DNA of 64,000 nt from Phoronis australis (lineage: Eukaryota; Phoronida; Phoronidae). This document shows, piece by piece, positions 1 to 15,200 of the stretch. The stretch's first letter is position 1. Each line of letters begins with the position of its first letter. The translations under genes were made by a program, and so were the position numbers. Location: NCBI GenBank assembly GCA_002633005.1, contig NMRA01000527.1:124001-188000 (forward strand). The letters are read 5' to 3'. The notes beneath the pieces are model-generated. The model did no database searches. It was given only the letters and a program-made list of their open reading frames with translations, and was not told where the DNA came from.

Positions 1-3000
1 GTAAGTGCTTAAGCAAGCGACACACAAAATACAGGAGTTCACATAAGGTTGTGATCATTTGCTGCAAAAAGTTGTGTATTGGAGGTTCTTGATTATCCAT
101 GGCCTACTAGCCTTCCCACAATGCATTTCTACTCCTTTTAAAACAGAAAGGGTTCGGCAAAGTACATTAAAAATATTTTCAAGGGTCAATGATTGCAAAA
201 CTGGATGACTCAACACGGTTATTTTTGGCTACTAGGTAGAGAGCACGATACATTAAACAGTGGACACAACTAATATCATTGCCAAACAAAATGTTACCAC
301 CTAATGGATTAATCAATACACTCAACTTCTGAAGCATATCTAGATTGAGCCCACAGAGAAGGATCGAATCAGAGAACTGGCTATTCCACAAGGCCACAGC
401 TAATATGGCCACCAGTGAGGCCACAAGGGTAGTCTATGCCTCCTGGAAAGCACAGGGACCGTGTCAAATTAACTCATGAGTAGAGGGAAGGACTGAAATT
501 TCATAAATTTCACCTTTCATTATTCTCATGACGGACCAGTCTATAGTACATGGAGTGCGAACTCTATACTTTCCCAATACACGAGATCTGTGACCACGTG
601 CATAAGCCACATCTTCTTTATTCACTATCATCAGTTGCTGAATTGGCCTGCTTTATTCACTATCAACAGTTGCTGAGTTGGCCTGCTTTATTCACTATCA
701 CAAGTTGCTGAGTTGGCCTGCTTTAATTCTGCTATGTAGGTCTTCTGCCTACGCTTTGTGTCATCAGAGCTTGAATTTTGTAATATTCTACTTCCTGAAC
801 TATTGTAAAAATTTCTCACGACACGAAGAATTCTACTAAAGGAAGGCGTTGAATGGTTTCTCGAAGCCAAAACTTTATTTTTCTCACTGCTAGACAGTAA
901 AATAGATACCAGAATTTCCAGTCTGAATACATTAATCGGAAGCATATAAAGTAAGTCGTACCTCCGCTTAGGAATTTCATAAGAAAATATAACATAAGCC
1001 AATCTATTGTCTATGATCTCTGATAACACAATTGTGTGCTCATCACAGAAAAATTTTACAATTGCAATAAAAGTTATAACTTATAATAAACACATCGGTT
1101 ACAAAGCGGAAGTACAGTTCCGAGTATTTTGAGATACACGCTAAAGCATAGTACCATTGAAAAACTAAAGAAAATATTACAAATTTCATCCAACGGGTTC
1201 TTCATCCCGCCTCCGTATTCACACGTGATGTACTTTACTACCACTGGACAAGGAATTTGATTTTGCTACACTTCACTGCTTAGGTACACTTCTCCACTGC
1301 TTAGGTTCTTCAATACACAGAATAAGAGCATTCAAAGTGAAAACTAACACAAAGAAAAGAGCAGGGCACACTTAAATCAACATCAAATCAGTTTCCATCT
1401 GGCAAATCTGTAACACAATAATTCAAGGTTAGCATAAATTCCTAAATGACCAAGACAAAAATGTCGTAGAAATGAGGTAAGGAGCAGAGGATGTTAGGTT
1501 CAGATGATGCATGGAACAGTTAATGTCAGGCAAAAACTACAGTTACATAACCACTGTTACTTCTGTCCTCTGATTGGCTAAAATGCGGTACAATAACTTC
1601 AGTTATGAGGTAATGCCGCCCTGACATCACATGGTGCTACCTATATTCGTGACCTGACCAATCAAACATTGTAAAAACCATAAACCCTGACAACAAAGCA
1701 GGCAGCCATTGACAGCACTACATAAAAGCAGGTAAAAACTAATCTAGTAAGAGACAAAATAAATGATAAACCATTAAAAGTGCATTGAGGAATTAGTCAA
1801 TAAAAGAATAGTCATCAAATCAGAAGACTTTGAATAACTCAAGAACAGTTAGCCATGCGTAACGAGAAACCAACATCACACCTCAGATAGCCCCCAAGGA
1901 GATCCATTTACATGTCAAAGTTCAGAAGGTTTTCTCAAACGAATGACATAGTAGAGATCACTGAGAGTGCTAATTGGAAAAATGGCCTCCACAGAGCACA
2001 AAAACTTTCAATTTCCCTAAAAAACCATAGCCCTCGAGCTATCGACCAGACAAACAATGTGTGTAAATTCCCTGTCAATTACACAAAAGATGTGACCTGA
2101 TGCATAAATATGACAAAAGTGAAGCAAGGGATGTCAATAAAGCAACAATCATCCAAACAGTAAATCTCGAGAGAAACAGCTCTCCAAATGCAGATAGCAC
2201 ACATACCGAATTTCAAAAAGATTTGTTAAGGAATGCTGGAGAAAAGAAAAACTCAACCATCAACAAAACTCCCAAATTTTCAAAAACAGCAAGTCCTAGC
2301 TAAAAATGGATGTCATAGTTCTGATAGTACTTGACGACATCTCTCCACCAACTAAATTTCAGAAAAACCCTGCAACAGATGCCACAGCGCCGTCTTGCAT
2401 TTAATTTCAACTAAAAACAAAAGGCTATTGACGACACAATTTGAGCGTAAATTTCATGTGGATCGGATAAGAAATGTGACCCCTAGTAGCATTCCAACAA
2501 AGAAACAAAAAATGACACAGTAACATACTTGGAAAATTTCATTTCACCAAGTAAAAATGAGAGGATGGAAAATCAGTGTTTGTGTAATGAAGCAAATATA
2601 AACCGATCCTCAGTTGTATCACGTCACAAGTACAAGGTAGAGCAATGTGGCCTTGTCACAAGTACCAGGTAGAGCAATGTGGCCCAAGGCCAGAGTCTGA
2701 GATGGTGCAGACGGCATGTCCTGACACATGAGACATAGACCAGGTTTAGTACAGAGATTCAGACCATCCATAATGTATTGAACATTAAGAACAGATCGAT
2801 GACATGAATGCATTTGGAAAACATGACATCAAGTGTAGACAACATCAGGTATAGGTGACTTTCAGTACATAACAAACAAAACTTGAGACGCAGGTGACAT
2901 TGGGTACAGATGCTGTTAGTATGGACAACTTGAGGTGAAGATGACGTTTGACAAAAGATAAAAAGTACAGGCGACAACAGATAGAAACAATGTTCAGTAC

Positions 3001-3257
3001 ACATAATGTCAGTCACAACTGGAACCAGTTACACACAACATTAGATACCAACAAGCTTTGTGCAGAAAATGTAAGGCACAAAATGGGCAAAATGCAAAAC
3101 TGTGCTCATGTGACGGAAGGATCTAGTCAAAAACTACAGGGGAAATCACTTATCAGTATCATTATTATGCAATAACAGTAACAGTAATATCAATTATCAT
3201 TGTGGTTACCATTCTTAGTATCATAATTCCAACTCAACAAGTTCAGACAGAACTTAC
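1..3257. other. Left edge, no exon recognised (RILPL intron or spacer)
   Basis: This stretch lies downstream, in minus-strand terms, of RILPL exon 2, which leaves its reading frame in phase 1, so further RILPL exons must lie here or beyond the left edge. I scanned the minus strand for the next coiled-coil exon and for the RH2 domain and found neither. It holds a 35-bp tandem repeat at 618-722 and a 32-bp doublet near 2626-2690. Open frames here are short and start mostly without support. Confidence 0.5.
618..722. repeat. 35-bp tandem repeat, 3 copies
   Basis: Three consecutive units start at 618, 653 and 688. Each begins TTATTCACTATC and ends in GTTGG followed by CCTGC, with a few substitutions between copies. 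The array is non-coding. Confidence 0.85.
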
Positions 3258-6200
3258 TTTCAATTCTTGCCGCTTGCCCTTCCTTCTCCTTGACAGCATT
3301 GTTTAACTTCCTGTTGTCTTCCTGTAGCTTAGCAACAACTGTCAACAACTCTTTTACCTCCTGTCTCCAAGTATCTTCAATTTGTTCAAGCTCCTAGATT
3401 GTGCAAGAAGAACGTGACTGTCAGTATATTGAGGACACGTCATACCAAACTCATTCTAGGAACATTCGAGGTCATATTAACACCTCAACAAAATGGGCCA
3501 GAAATGCGCGCAACCTGATATCCTTGCCCACGTTCTTACTCAAATCGTAGGCAACTTCTGTCAGTTCCAAAGTGGTTTAAATTCTTCAATTTCCAGATTG
3601 TACTAAGAACTACCTAAATGCGACTGGGCCCTTCGCAATAACATTTGATGTGAAGTGTGCCCCGACCACAAACATCCAATATACAAATGGCAGTCACTAT
3701 TTCAAACTTAGTGCCTAGAGGAAGCAACAATATTGAATTGAAATTGTCATTAGCTAGTACAGTCCTCATTATCCAAAGCAGGCAAGTGCCATCCTATCAG
3801 ACACAAAGCATCATATTATTAACCACTTAATCAATAACTGCACTCTCTGTGACAGGATGTATTTCACCACTGGCAGATATTTAAAACACAACCCACTCCA
3901 AGCAGTAATTTAAAACACAACCCACTCCAAGCAAACTATATTCCCAGTAGGAATGTTTTATTGACAAGATTAAATCCCCAATATTAGATTAAATTTTCAA
4001 AACAATTACAGCAAGTGCCAATGCACAGTAGATTTTCCAGTTATGGCTGAGATATTAGCACTTACCATGAACAGATGAGTACAGAACGCTCCTATCAACA
4101 ATACAAAAAGCTCATTCTCGCTTTCAATTGTCAAGACTTCTCAGAAAATGCAGTGCGTAATTACCATCAAATGATAAAGTAAAATTGCAAAACCGTTGAA
4201 TTTAGAAGACAAATTGAATTATTTAACTAGTTTTGAATAATCAACAGGGCGATTACTCTTACCCCTTGGGCATGCCATGCATCAACTCATCATATATTTA
4301 GCATCTACTATGGTTGACAAGTGACAGCCAAATTTCTCAGCAGAATGAACAACAAAAATTTTCATTTCATTTTAAACATATGAGCACAACCCCAGAAATC
4401 GCTTTCGAATAAGATTTAGGTTTTCAGTTACTCCCTTGCATACATTCTTTAGTAAGACCCAGATCAGAGGAGCAGGAGACACCTTTGTGCAATGCTCTAT
4501 TCTCTGCAGCTAAAGCCAGGATTAGAACTCGGATCTCCCAACCGTGAGTTTGGAGCTCTAACCACGGCACTGAGCTACACGGTCTACTCAATTCCTTACC
4601 ATGAAACAACACTTAAATGTTTTATTGTTTACGAAACATTGTAGTCAACATTTATAAAATGGCTAATGGCCATTTTGGCATTTTGTTTTGTATGAGATAA
4701 CTGAACAATCATTGAATTAAGACTCTCAGTTCAAGAGAAAGATGATAACTGTAACAAACAGAGAAACATGATAACTATAACAAACAAAATATACATTAAC
4801 AAACTCAACACCAGATCAAGAGAGAAAAAACGGATTTCAATGAAATATGCTGTAACACAATGGTTGTGTTATTAACTTGCTAAACCCTTAATCACTAAAT
4901 TACATTATCAAAGCCTGGCATGGTGTCACTAATCCACCCACAACAGTTCACTGATGGATTGGCGGAATTGAGTCAACGCACCGACAATTACACTAATTGA
5001 CACCAACGATTTTTTCTATTTGCAGACAACGTAGGTAGAACACTTATGTCTGAAAAACAGTCAATGCATTTCCTTCTACTGTCGCAGAATAAACATCCAC
5101 GCTATCAATAGCTGAGATACTTTCAGCAAATCCTTTACTCAAAGAAGAAAAACTCCAAACAAGAATTGAGAGATCAGATGTCGAAGGAGATTTAAGTCTT
5201 TGAAGTCATATCATTAGTGGCTGTCATGTGTATTAACTTGGGTTTGTGAATAGCAGGTTGTTGCCTTGAAACATATATGCCTGGAGTCAAAGTTATCCTG
5301 TGCTAGAAAAGGGGCCGCAGGGAAATGTCCCATCCCTCAACACATTTATCTGTGCCCCTTTTCTAGCACATGGAATCATCTAATACTGGATTATTTTGTA
5401 TTGTTGAACTACGTCGTTTACAAAACATTCGCCACTGAAGAAATAAGCACGACAAAGTGTCTGGTTTTTTTAATACCGGTACATGCTTATTGTTTTACTG
5501 CCTTTTATACTGTTTCATTACCGGTAACGACATTTCAGTGTCTCATATTAGTCTACACCATATTAAATTGGTTTGTACTGCGTAAATGTTAAAAAATATT
5601 TGGAAAAGTTTCCATAATTTTCAGCAATCAGCTTTTGAAAACTCCAAAAATTACAACAATTTTGGCATATCTATTTATTGACCTGTGTGAAATATGTATA
5701 GAATAATTGTGTGTATTCGAAAATCTCCTGAGCTCATAACTGTGTAACTTGCAGTGAATTCTGTAATGCTGAATGGCATTGTGCCACATCCATAATGAAC
5801 ACTCTAACTGATTATATACTGTTGATTGTTAGGCACTAATTGCTAAACATGTATAAGCACTACTGGGAGAACAATTGGTATAAATTAATTGTCAAACACA
5901 AGCTACATACCGTAGTTCACAAGACATCAAACTGAACTTCTTTGCTTATTTCACCCCATTTCTCCACAGTGCCCAAAGACAGTCCCATTTTAAGATTACC
6001 AAAGAAAAATCCGCATACCTGTCACAAAATAGCATGCAAACAGCAAGGGAAAGTTTGATGGGAGATCGCATGATACCTAAGCTGCCAGTTAATCATGTGA
6101 GGTCATATTTTTATAAACAAAGCTTCAAAGTAATGATGTTTATGCTTCATAAGATTACAAATAAGCCATTTTTTGTAGTTCGATAACTTAAGTATACAGA

Positions 6201-9200
6201 ATTACGTTTCGTGACAAGGAAAGAGAAGTAGAAAATGTAAAATAAACAGAAAATAAGTAGATTTAAAGGAGAATGCCACCCAAAAAACAATCTATTTTGT
6301 ATCAATTTAAATCGAATAGTTCCACTCGATTACAGCAAGTTCAGTTGTTTTACCTGACACCTAACAGCAAAGGGAGATGTTGAAATTAACCAATGACATT
6401 ATCGGTTCAAACGCTGTCTGTTCAGCTGTTCACTGTGTTCGCTATGTAGAAATAACAGGTAACAGTGTCTGGGGGAAATAACATGGTGAGGTAATTCTTA
6501 ACCTTCATATGTTCATTGAAATTTATTTCATATAACTGTTTTGCTATCAATTGTAAACCCATAAAAAATTATTACATTTTCTGAATTCTCAGTGACTGAC
6601 ATAGTTTTAACTCATGCTTTGAAATGTTATTTTCAGAGCTTTCTTAAGAAGGCCTTTGTACAATTTTAAGTTTTGTGTTAACTTGTCCACAACAAAAGTT
6701 CCACATGCAAGAAAAGTGTGTTTTCAATTGTAGCTAGCTTGATAAGAATCTGCTATACACAAAATTTGAGAATAAACAATTATCAGTGTATTTAAAAAAC
6801 AAAATGGCAAACAGAACAACCACATACATACAAAGAAACAACATTGTTAAAAACAATTGTAATTTTCGCATGCAACGGAATCCATAATCAGGCATATCAA
6901 GGCCTGAATTTCTGAATTAAGTAGTTCAATTCTCTCAGGTTATTGCTGAAGGATTGCTTTTCACTTTGTCCAAAGGTAAAATAGACGGTCAGCCAGCTGG
7001 TTTCAGTCGTTTTTTCTCACCTGTAACAGAATAGTCAGATAAATACTAACAAATTATAAAAGAAAACACAAGACAAAACTACTTCAGTAAGGCAGAATAT
7101 ATTTGACGTTTCATCTTCATGTTTATATGTAGAAACTTATAATCTTTGTACCCAAGTCTTATTTAAGATCTGAATTAAAATATGTGAAACAGGCTAAAGT
7201 GATTTCACAATGTGCATTTTTCACGACACCTAAAATGTGCTTCTGACCTCAAGTAAAATTCATTCTAGGTGCCAACTTTTATTCCAATACAATGTTACGG
7301 CGTTTACTGAATAGCTTATTCATGTTAATTCGGTAACTAATCTGGTAGTCCTGGGGATGGGGTTCACTATAAAATACGGAACTCACTCATCTAGAGAATT
7401 TTATAGGACATAGCATAGCTCTGAAGAGAAACTGCTGAGAAAAGGTCACCCATGATTTCTTCACGTACCATACACCTCTTATATTTGGCGCTTTCCCACC
7501 CCAGACAATATGTGAATATGTGCTGCCAGCCTACCCGGCATCCAACAACCGGGTGAGTTTCCGAAAAGAAACACTTAGTTCCATTCAATAAACCCGTTAT
7601 TCAGTGGGGTAACTTGTGGGGATAACATCACCGAATGATGTCGATAGAAACTTGTTTGCTAAAAACTTACCAAGTAACGTTATGTAGTCTCCCAATGGGG
7701 CTTCGGCATCCACACACTTTTTCTCAGTTGGTTGACTTTTTTGACCGCAATTCTCCACGAATGTAGTAACCTTAGGTCTTCTGGAATTTGTGACCACCTG
7801 TCCAAGACTTGCACCAGGGAAAATAGCAATAATAAGGCTCAGCACGACGATGTATTTTGATAACAACCTGTCTTTTTACCAGCTGTTTACATGCAGACAG
7901 CGACGCATGCGCAATTCAATCACCACAAATACAGCAGCGACACCGCGAGGAGAATTCTCCGAATAGCCCCATTATAAGTCTAAACGCGAAACTGGAGCAA
8001 GGCAGAAAGGATCATCTCTACTGCGCTTGTGCAATGACCATTATACGGGTTCTTTGTCTTTGTAACTCTCGTCATTTGTAAACCTGCGCATGTGCGATCC
8101 AGTCTCTCCAGCCTGCACTTTCCGTCTTGCCACTGTTTGTGAGTTGTGTGTGTAAACGGCCACTTGACACGGATCAATTTGCTCTGTGTCAGTTGCGCCA
8201 GGCCAAAAGTTGATGTCTAAACGGGACTTAAACGGGACTATAATAAAGATTCCCCCAACATGTGACCATACCACATAAAATTGAGTCACTGTTTCACAAC
8301 AGCTTTCTGTCAGCAAACACTGAATTAGCATGCGCTCGCATGGCCTCGGTACCTGGTCAATTACTTTTATTGCATCTAAAGCAGGTAACACAGCTAACTG
8401 CTGGCTTCCCAAAATATTTGCACTCACGAGTGCTCCACAAATGCATTACAAATTGTATCTAATTAGACAGACTTTGTTTCAGTTTTATATAACCATTGGT
8501 TAGGGTGAGAATAATTCATTTTGAAACAGAACGCAGAATAAAAATCGTCTACACGGCAACTCGCCTAGCGTCAATCCCGATTTAGTCGAGAGCTCACCCG
8601 ACGAAGACTTCACGGGTCGAATTGTTAGGTTTCACAGGCTACCAGTTCGAACCGGAATACACTGATCAAGAAATACAAGAGAGGCGCCGTGAACATGCAC
8701 AGGCAACGGAACGTATGGATAGTTCTTTCGTAAGCCGGGATTTGTTAGAAAAATCACTGTCCGACAATGATTTCTCTGACGAAACGCCGGCCACAGACAC
8801 AGAGATGTTTCACGGCCTCATACTTGCTATCAACAGCGTACTTTTCATTCTTCACGACTGCGCGCCACTTCCTAAGCATTTCGGGCTATTGAGGAAGTCG
8901 AAAAAACAAATATAATTGCAAGGTAGCACTGATATTTATACGTGGACGCATTATGCCGTCATCTTTGTCCGTCCGTCCGTCCGGGCGGCGTCCGTCCGGC
9001 GTCCGCTGCTCTATCTCCAAAACCCTTTTGACATACGTTCATGAAATTTGGGACATATGTTCCATTCATGAATGGGACGGCATGTGCGAACTTTCGGACG
9101 GATCCGACTACCGGTGTGCCCCCTAGTGGCAATTTTAGTTTTTTACGCTTACCTTTGTATCTTCAAAAGTCCTGAACGGATTTTCATGAAATTTGGTATG

Positions 9201-12200
9201 TAGGCACCTAGTAGTGAGATGACGCTATCCTGCCGTTTTCNTCATTCTTCACGACTGCGCGCCACTTCCTAAGCATTTCGGGCTATTGAGGAAGTCGAAA
9301 AAACAAATATAATTGCAAGGTAGCACTGATTTTTCTTAATGTGACAATTTGAGAACATTTACACGTGCTAATTGACATAAAATTTATGTCGAATTCCATT
9401 GGTGATTTTTCAAGCAAAATATAAGACACTATTAGCGATGACACCACCCTTTAATTGTTGACAATAACAGTGGCCCCTGGCGATAACTTTAATAAGACTC
9501 AAGTTGACCATTCATACTACACCGCAGCGTCGACACTCCGCTTTTAAATCCACCTGTTTACTGCAAAGTTAATTTGCACTGTTAACTTCGATCCAGGACC
9601 AAAGTTAACTGCTCACACTTACTGCAACTCCCCAAAACATTGTCACATTGATGTTAGTATGAAAGGGCCTTTAAAGTCAATCTTTGCTGAGTTTCATCAC
9701 GAGTTAGGAGAAAACAAGAGGTTCACTGGTACTCTGAAACATGACTGCTTCTTGTAAAATAGACGGTTGTTAATAAAAATAGTAATTACACTAGTGTACA
9801 ATAGTTCTCAAACAAAAAGGAATCAGCATTTGAAGTTTGTCCTATATAATAAAAAGTTTCCTATATGTTCTTTTATCAGTGAATAACAGAAATATCACTG
9901 TACGAGTCATTTATGCAATCACCAAATGAACCCAATCACAAAAATATCAACACCAGGATTGTAAGGCATAAGTACATGATTTATTGCATGAATTTAAAGA
10001 TGTCGTCCAAGTGGTGCCTATGGACAAGTAACAAATAGATGATTCTTGTATCACCTGACTGATTCAATCTTGGTTGAAATGATCAGCTACTTAAGTGGTG
10101 TACAAGATCATTGCTTTATGGTGACGTAAATAAATTAGTTTTGCGTATATATATCTCAAGAGCTGAACAACAGGAACAGTGGGAACTAATCCATGGCTGC
10201 ACAGATCAGAGACCTTTTTGCTAGTTGTTCTCGTAGCAAGCTAGAATATGGATTTTGTGAATAACAATGGTGACATTAGGTTCCCAAGTGAATGATTTCC
10301 TTTGATTTATAAAGCCTTTTAATACCTGAACATAAACCCGCATCAGAGGAGCGCTGAGTTGAACTGTACAGTTAGGTGAAGCATAACCTTGACCTGCTTC
10401 GATGGTTAGTCTGCACCAGCCTTGCATTCCTGCGCCAGCTTTGCAGGCTGGTGTGTGGGTCATTAAAATTGTCTCAAGATGGCGTTCCAAAACATTATGC
10501 AGCCGTAATTTTTAAATATTTATAGTTGGGCAATAAGCGGAAGGAAGTGCATGTTGCGGCAGAACAGTGATATTTGAAAATATATCAAAAAACGCTACAA
10601 GTTGCGCCGTTATCAACAGCGATGAATGCCGATAAAATACTAAACCAGCCTTCCAGCCTACAGTGAAATGGCTTACAGCAGCTAGTTAACACAAGGCCTT
10701 ACTTGTTCACGGTCAGGGTGCCCTGTATAGCTCAGCTTTCTTAGTAAGGATTATTTGCAGGCAGAAACAGTTTATTATAGTGTGTGCACCGGAGGGTGAC
10801 AGGGGTTTTATGACCTGTGATACGACTTCTTTCACATCTGGATGAGAAGAGGTTTTGAGCTGGGGAAAATGGGCAATTCGGCAATTTATTACCACTTATG
10901 TCAATTGGGTCAAGCTCAGGTGTTGGGCCTCCAGTAACAGAAGTGTCAGTTATTCATAGGCCCATAAATCACCCCTAGTGAAAGCAAAGAGAAAGGTGAT
11001 TATAGTTTTTAACTGTAAGAAGTTAAAAGCTTGTTTTTGAAACAGAAAGTGTAGGTTCGCAGCGGCTTGAAATTTCAATGACAATGCAGAGCTTGACACA
11101 AGCGAAAATGCGCTGCTTGAAAATATGAGTAACATTGTAATCTGAAAAAAAAATGTCCAACGTCAAATGTCATCTGTACGAGTGAGACCAATTTCCTACT
11201 CGGATTTTATTTTTTCTACTCGTAATTTCTAGGGTGAGTTCACTTATCAGGTATTTCAAGCCTTGCAATGAGAATACACTAAAAAGTAGAGCGCTCAAAA
11301 ATATTAGGTGTATAATCAACTGGAATTGTCCTAAAACACACACAAACACACATGTGCACACGCACACACAAACACACACACACACACTCGCATGCACGCA
11401 CACACACACACATGCATGCATGAACCCGTACAAAAGAGCAAAACAGTCATACAAAATTGATACAAGAAAAATCATCCAATAGTAGAACTTCAACACATAG
11501 TGAACTACGTAAACACAGATGCAAATTGAAAATTTTAGCCGCCACCAATAAAACCCATAAGACATCAATGTTAATGTCTTCCTGAAAAAAAATAATTAAG
11601 ATCTGATCTCATGCCTATGTAAACAAATAGAATTATCAATAGCTTTGGTTTAGTATAATGAGAATAGCCTCAGTTTTCTTTTTCCCTATGAGTGAATACT
11701 ACATATTATATAGCACCAGAGTCAGAGGTCAGTGTAATGTTTTGTGTAATGTTTTACCCAAGCTCGAACCTCAACCAGAAAATTGACCAAGTGCATGACA
11801 CACTTCAAGTAAACCTAAAAGTCTGTACTCAAATCACCCAAGGTGATTACCAGTAATTCAAGTTTCCAGTTTGTGTCAGAGTCTAGTCAGAATTAAGAGA
11901 TAAAATCCTGAGCTTAGGTGTTTCAATGTATATTGTGCAAACCTTATGTTACTCAGGTACTGGTAGTATTGAGGAAGTAATGCTCAGTAAGACACATACC
12001 TGATGCCTTGACAAAACTAAGTGTTGCTCCTGTGGTGTCTATTCAGTAAGTGAACAGGGAAATTCAACGGCACCACTTAAATTTTTGGACTGTTTTGTCA
12101 TAAGGCTACACGTCCACTTTGCACTGCATCATACTGGCANATAAAATACTGAACCAGCCTTCCAGCCTACAGTGAAATGGCTTACAGCAGCTAGTTAACA

Positions 12201-15200
12201 CAAAGCCTTACTTGTTCACGGTCAGGGTGCCCTGTATAGCTCAGCTTTCTTAGTAAGGATTATTTGCAGGCAGAAACAGTTTATTATAGTGTGTGCAGCG
12301 GAGGGTGACAGGGGTTTTATGGCCTGTGATACCACTTCTTTCACATCTGGATGAGAAGAGGTTTTGAGCTGGGGAAAATTGGGCAATTCCGCAATTTATT
12401 ACCACTTATGTCAATTGGGTCAAGCTCAGGCATTAGGCCTCCAGTAACAAAAGTGTCAGTTATTCATAGGCCCATAAATCACCCCTAGTGAAAGCAAAGA
12501 GAAAGGTGATTATAGTTTTTAACTGTAAGAAGTTAAAAGCTTGTTTTTGAGACAGAAAGTGTAGGTTCGCAGCGGCTTGAAATTTCAATGACAATGCAGA
12601 GCTTGACACAAGCAAAAATGCGCTGCTTGAAAATATGAGTAACACTATATTCTGAAAAAAATGTCCAACGTCAAATGTCATCTGTACGAGTGAGACCAAT
12701 TTCCTACTCGGATTTCATTTTTTCTACTCGTAATTTCTAGGATGAATTCACTTATCAGGTATTTCAAGCCTTGCAATGAAAATACATTAGAAAGTGGAGC
12801 GCTCAAAAATATAAGGTGTATAATCAACTGGAATTGTCCTAAAACACATACAAACACACATGTGCACACGCACACACAAACACACACACACACAAACACT
12901 CACATGCACGCACGCACGCACGCACACACACACATGCATGCATGAACCCGTACAAAAGAGCAAAACAGTCATACAAAATTGATACAAGAAAAATCATCCA
13001 ATAGTAAAACTTCAGCACATAGTGAACTACGTAAACACAGATGCAAATTGAAAATTTTAGCCGCCGCCAATAAAACCAATAAGACATCAATGTTAATGTC
13101 TTCCTGAAAAAAATAATTAAGATCTGATCTCATGCCTATGTAAACAAATAGAATTATCAATAGCTTTGGTTTAGTATAATGAGAATAGTCTCAGTGTTTT
13201 CTTTTTCCCTACGAGTGAATACTACATATATAACACCAGAGTCAGAGGTCAGTGTAATGTTTTGTGTAATGTTTTACCCAAGCTCGAACCTCGACCAGAA
13301 AATTGACCAAGTGCATGACACACTTCAAGTAAACCTTAAAGTCTGTACTCAAATCACCCAAGGTGATTACCAGTAATTCAAGTTTCCAGTTTGTGTCAGA
13401 GTCCAGTCAGAATTAAGAGATAAAATCCTGAGCTTAGGTGTTTCAATGTATATTGTGCAAACCTTATGTTACTCAGGTACTAGTATTGAGGAAGTAATGC
13501 TCAGTGAGAAACATACCTGATGCCTTGACAAAACTAAGTGTTGCTCCTGTGGTGTCTATTCAGTAAGTGAACAGGGAAATTCAACGGCACCACTTAAATT
13601 TTTGGACTGTTTTGTCATAAGGCTACACGTCCACTTTGCACTGCATCATACTGGCAACGCTTTTATTTAAATCAAAATTACATTGGTAGTTTTAGTAATG
13701 GCAAAATTTTACTGTGGCCAGCACTATTAATACCGTAGATAGCACATCTGATTAGATGTAATGGGCTCAGACATTAGTACTTTGATATGATTCAAACACA
13801 TGTAATCTTATGTTAGACTGTGACCCATTAAGATAAAGACATAGTTTCACTTTAAGTTTGTGATGGATCAGGTGGATAATGAGTTTGATAAGAGGGAGTG
13901 AAACATCTGAGCTCTTTAAAAAAACGTAAGAGAGAAAGCTGCTGTGTCATGCCAGTTCTATGAAAACATAATTAATTCCTCAGTAGTTCTACGCATTTAA
14001 ATGGCAAAACTGTCACTTTTCTATTTTTAAAAAATCAACCAATGCTATAAAAATCAAATTTCATAAGATGAGGTTATACCGGTATATAACAACTGTACTG
14101 TACACAACCTTGCCACTAAAAGATTTAGAATTTTCCGAGCATTAATTTTTGTTGAGAAATTTGATAAAGTAATACCACAAGTCTGCCACACTGATTGTGT
14201 GTGTTAAACAGACCTTAAGAAGTTAAACCAGACTCAATTTATAATATAAGGATATAAACTCTCAATATACACTCATATTATGTTTTTCTAACAGCCAGGT
14301 GTTTCCCCAAGGTTTCTGTTTCTGAACACTTGAATACATGTGAATATTTATTTTACATCACCTGACTGGCAAAATCCTCACAGGAATGAGCATTAAAGTC
14401 AAATGAATTTCCAGTCAGTGGAGTAAAGCTCTTCCGTAAACCCTACAGGCACTAGTGACTTATGGCAAGCAGTAGTGTTAAAACACTGTGTGGAGATGTA
14501 ATGACGTAAAACCGGGGATGGTACATTGCTGTGAAACTAAATAGTTTATCTATCGATTCTCTGAGAGAAACCTGATAATACTAGATAAAAGAAAAATCGA
14601 TGTATAATGACTCTCGCGTTCAAAGACTGATGATTGCAACAGTTTCTGATGGAAAATAAAATTAATTATAGTATGCTATGTTACTGTAATAAAGACAGGT
14701 TTTAAATAATTAATTTTAGGATATGAAAAGATTTCTCTTCACAAAGAGAATCATGAACGGTCTTTCGTGGAAAAAATGTGCATATATTTCCACATTTCCA
14801 TATTAAGAAGAAACAAGAATTGTGGTTTAGTTTATAATTTATCCTTACATTCCAGCCGCGCCAACCTTCATTTGTGTAATTTTGGGTGGTCTTGCCTGAT
14901 CCCAGTTATCTCGCGATGTAAAAATGGTCAGTTGCCGATTTGGGTATTAACTGAACGAAAGCCTGTTCGAAAAAAGTTTGATTGGGGGACTACTTAATCA
15001 AGCTGGGAAGAGTTAAAGACATAACGACCTCTTAAGGTGTCCCTCTATGTGCAATCGGTACTAACAGCAACATGACTTTGATTGTTTAATTAGTGGGAGG
15101 CATGGTGGCTCTATGAGATAGCCACCTTCTGTACTTGGGCCACAAAAGACAATGGTGCTATCTATTTGAGTGCTTGATTAGATGTGGCATGGTGACTTTG

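Noticed and set aside
5266-5592. 108-codon plus-strand ORF with hydrophobic stretches
   Set aside because: Its first half is a foldback hairpin and there is no family match or splice support.
7597-7866. Minus-strand ORF with a signal-peptide-like start (YIVVLSLIIAIFPGASLG) and a GTAAGT-like donor
   Set aside because: There is no ATG (the frame opens at TTG with a stop just upstream), no family resemblance, and no downstream exon could be paired. Kept out of the feature list.
11170-11568. Minus-strand ORF rich in Cys-Val
   Set aside because: It reads the CA/TG microsatellite; low complexity and duplicated across the N at 12140.
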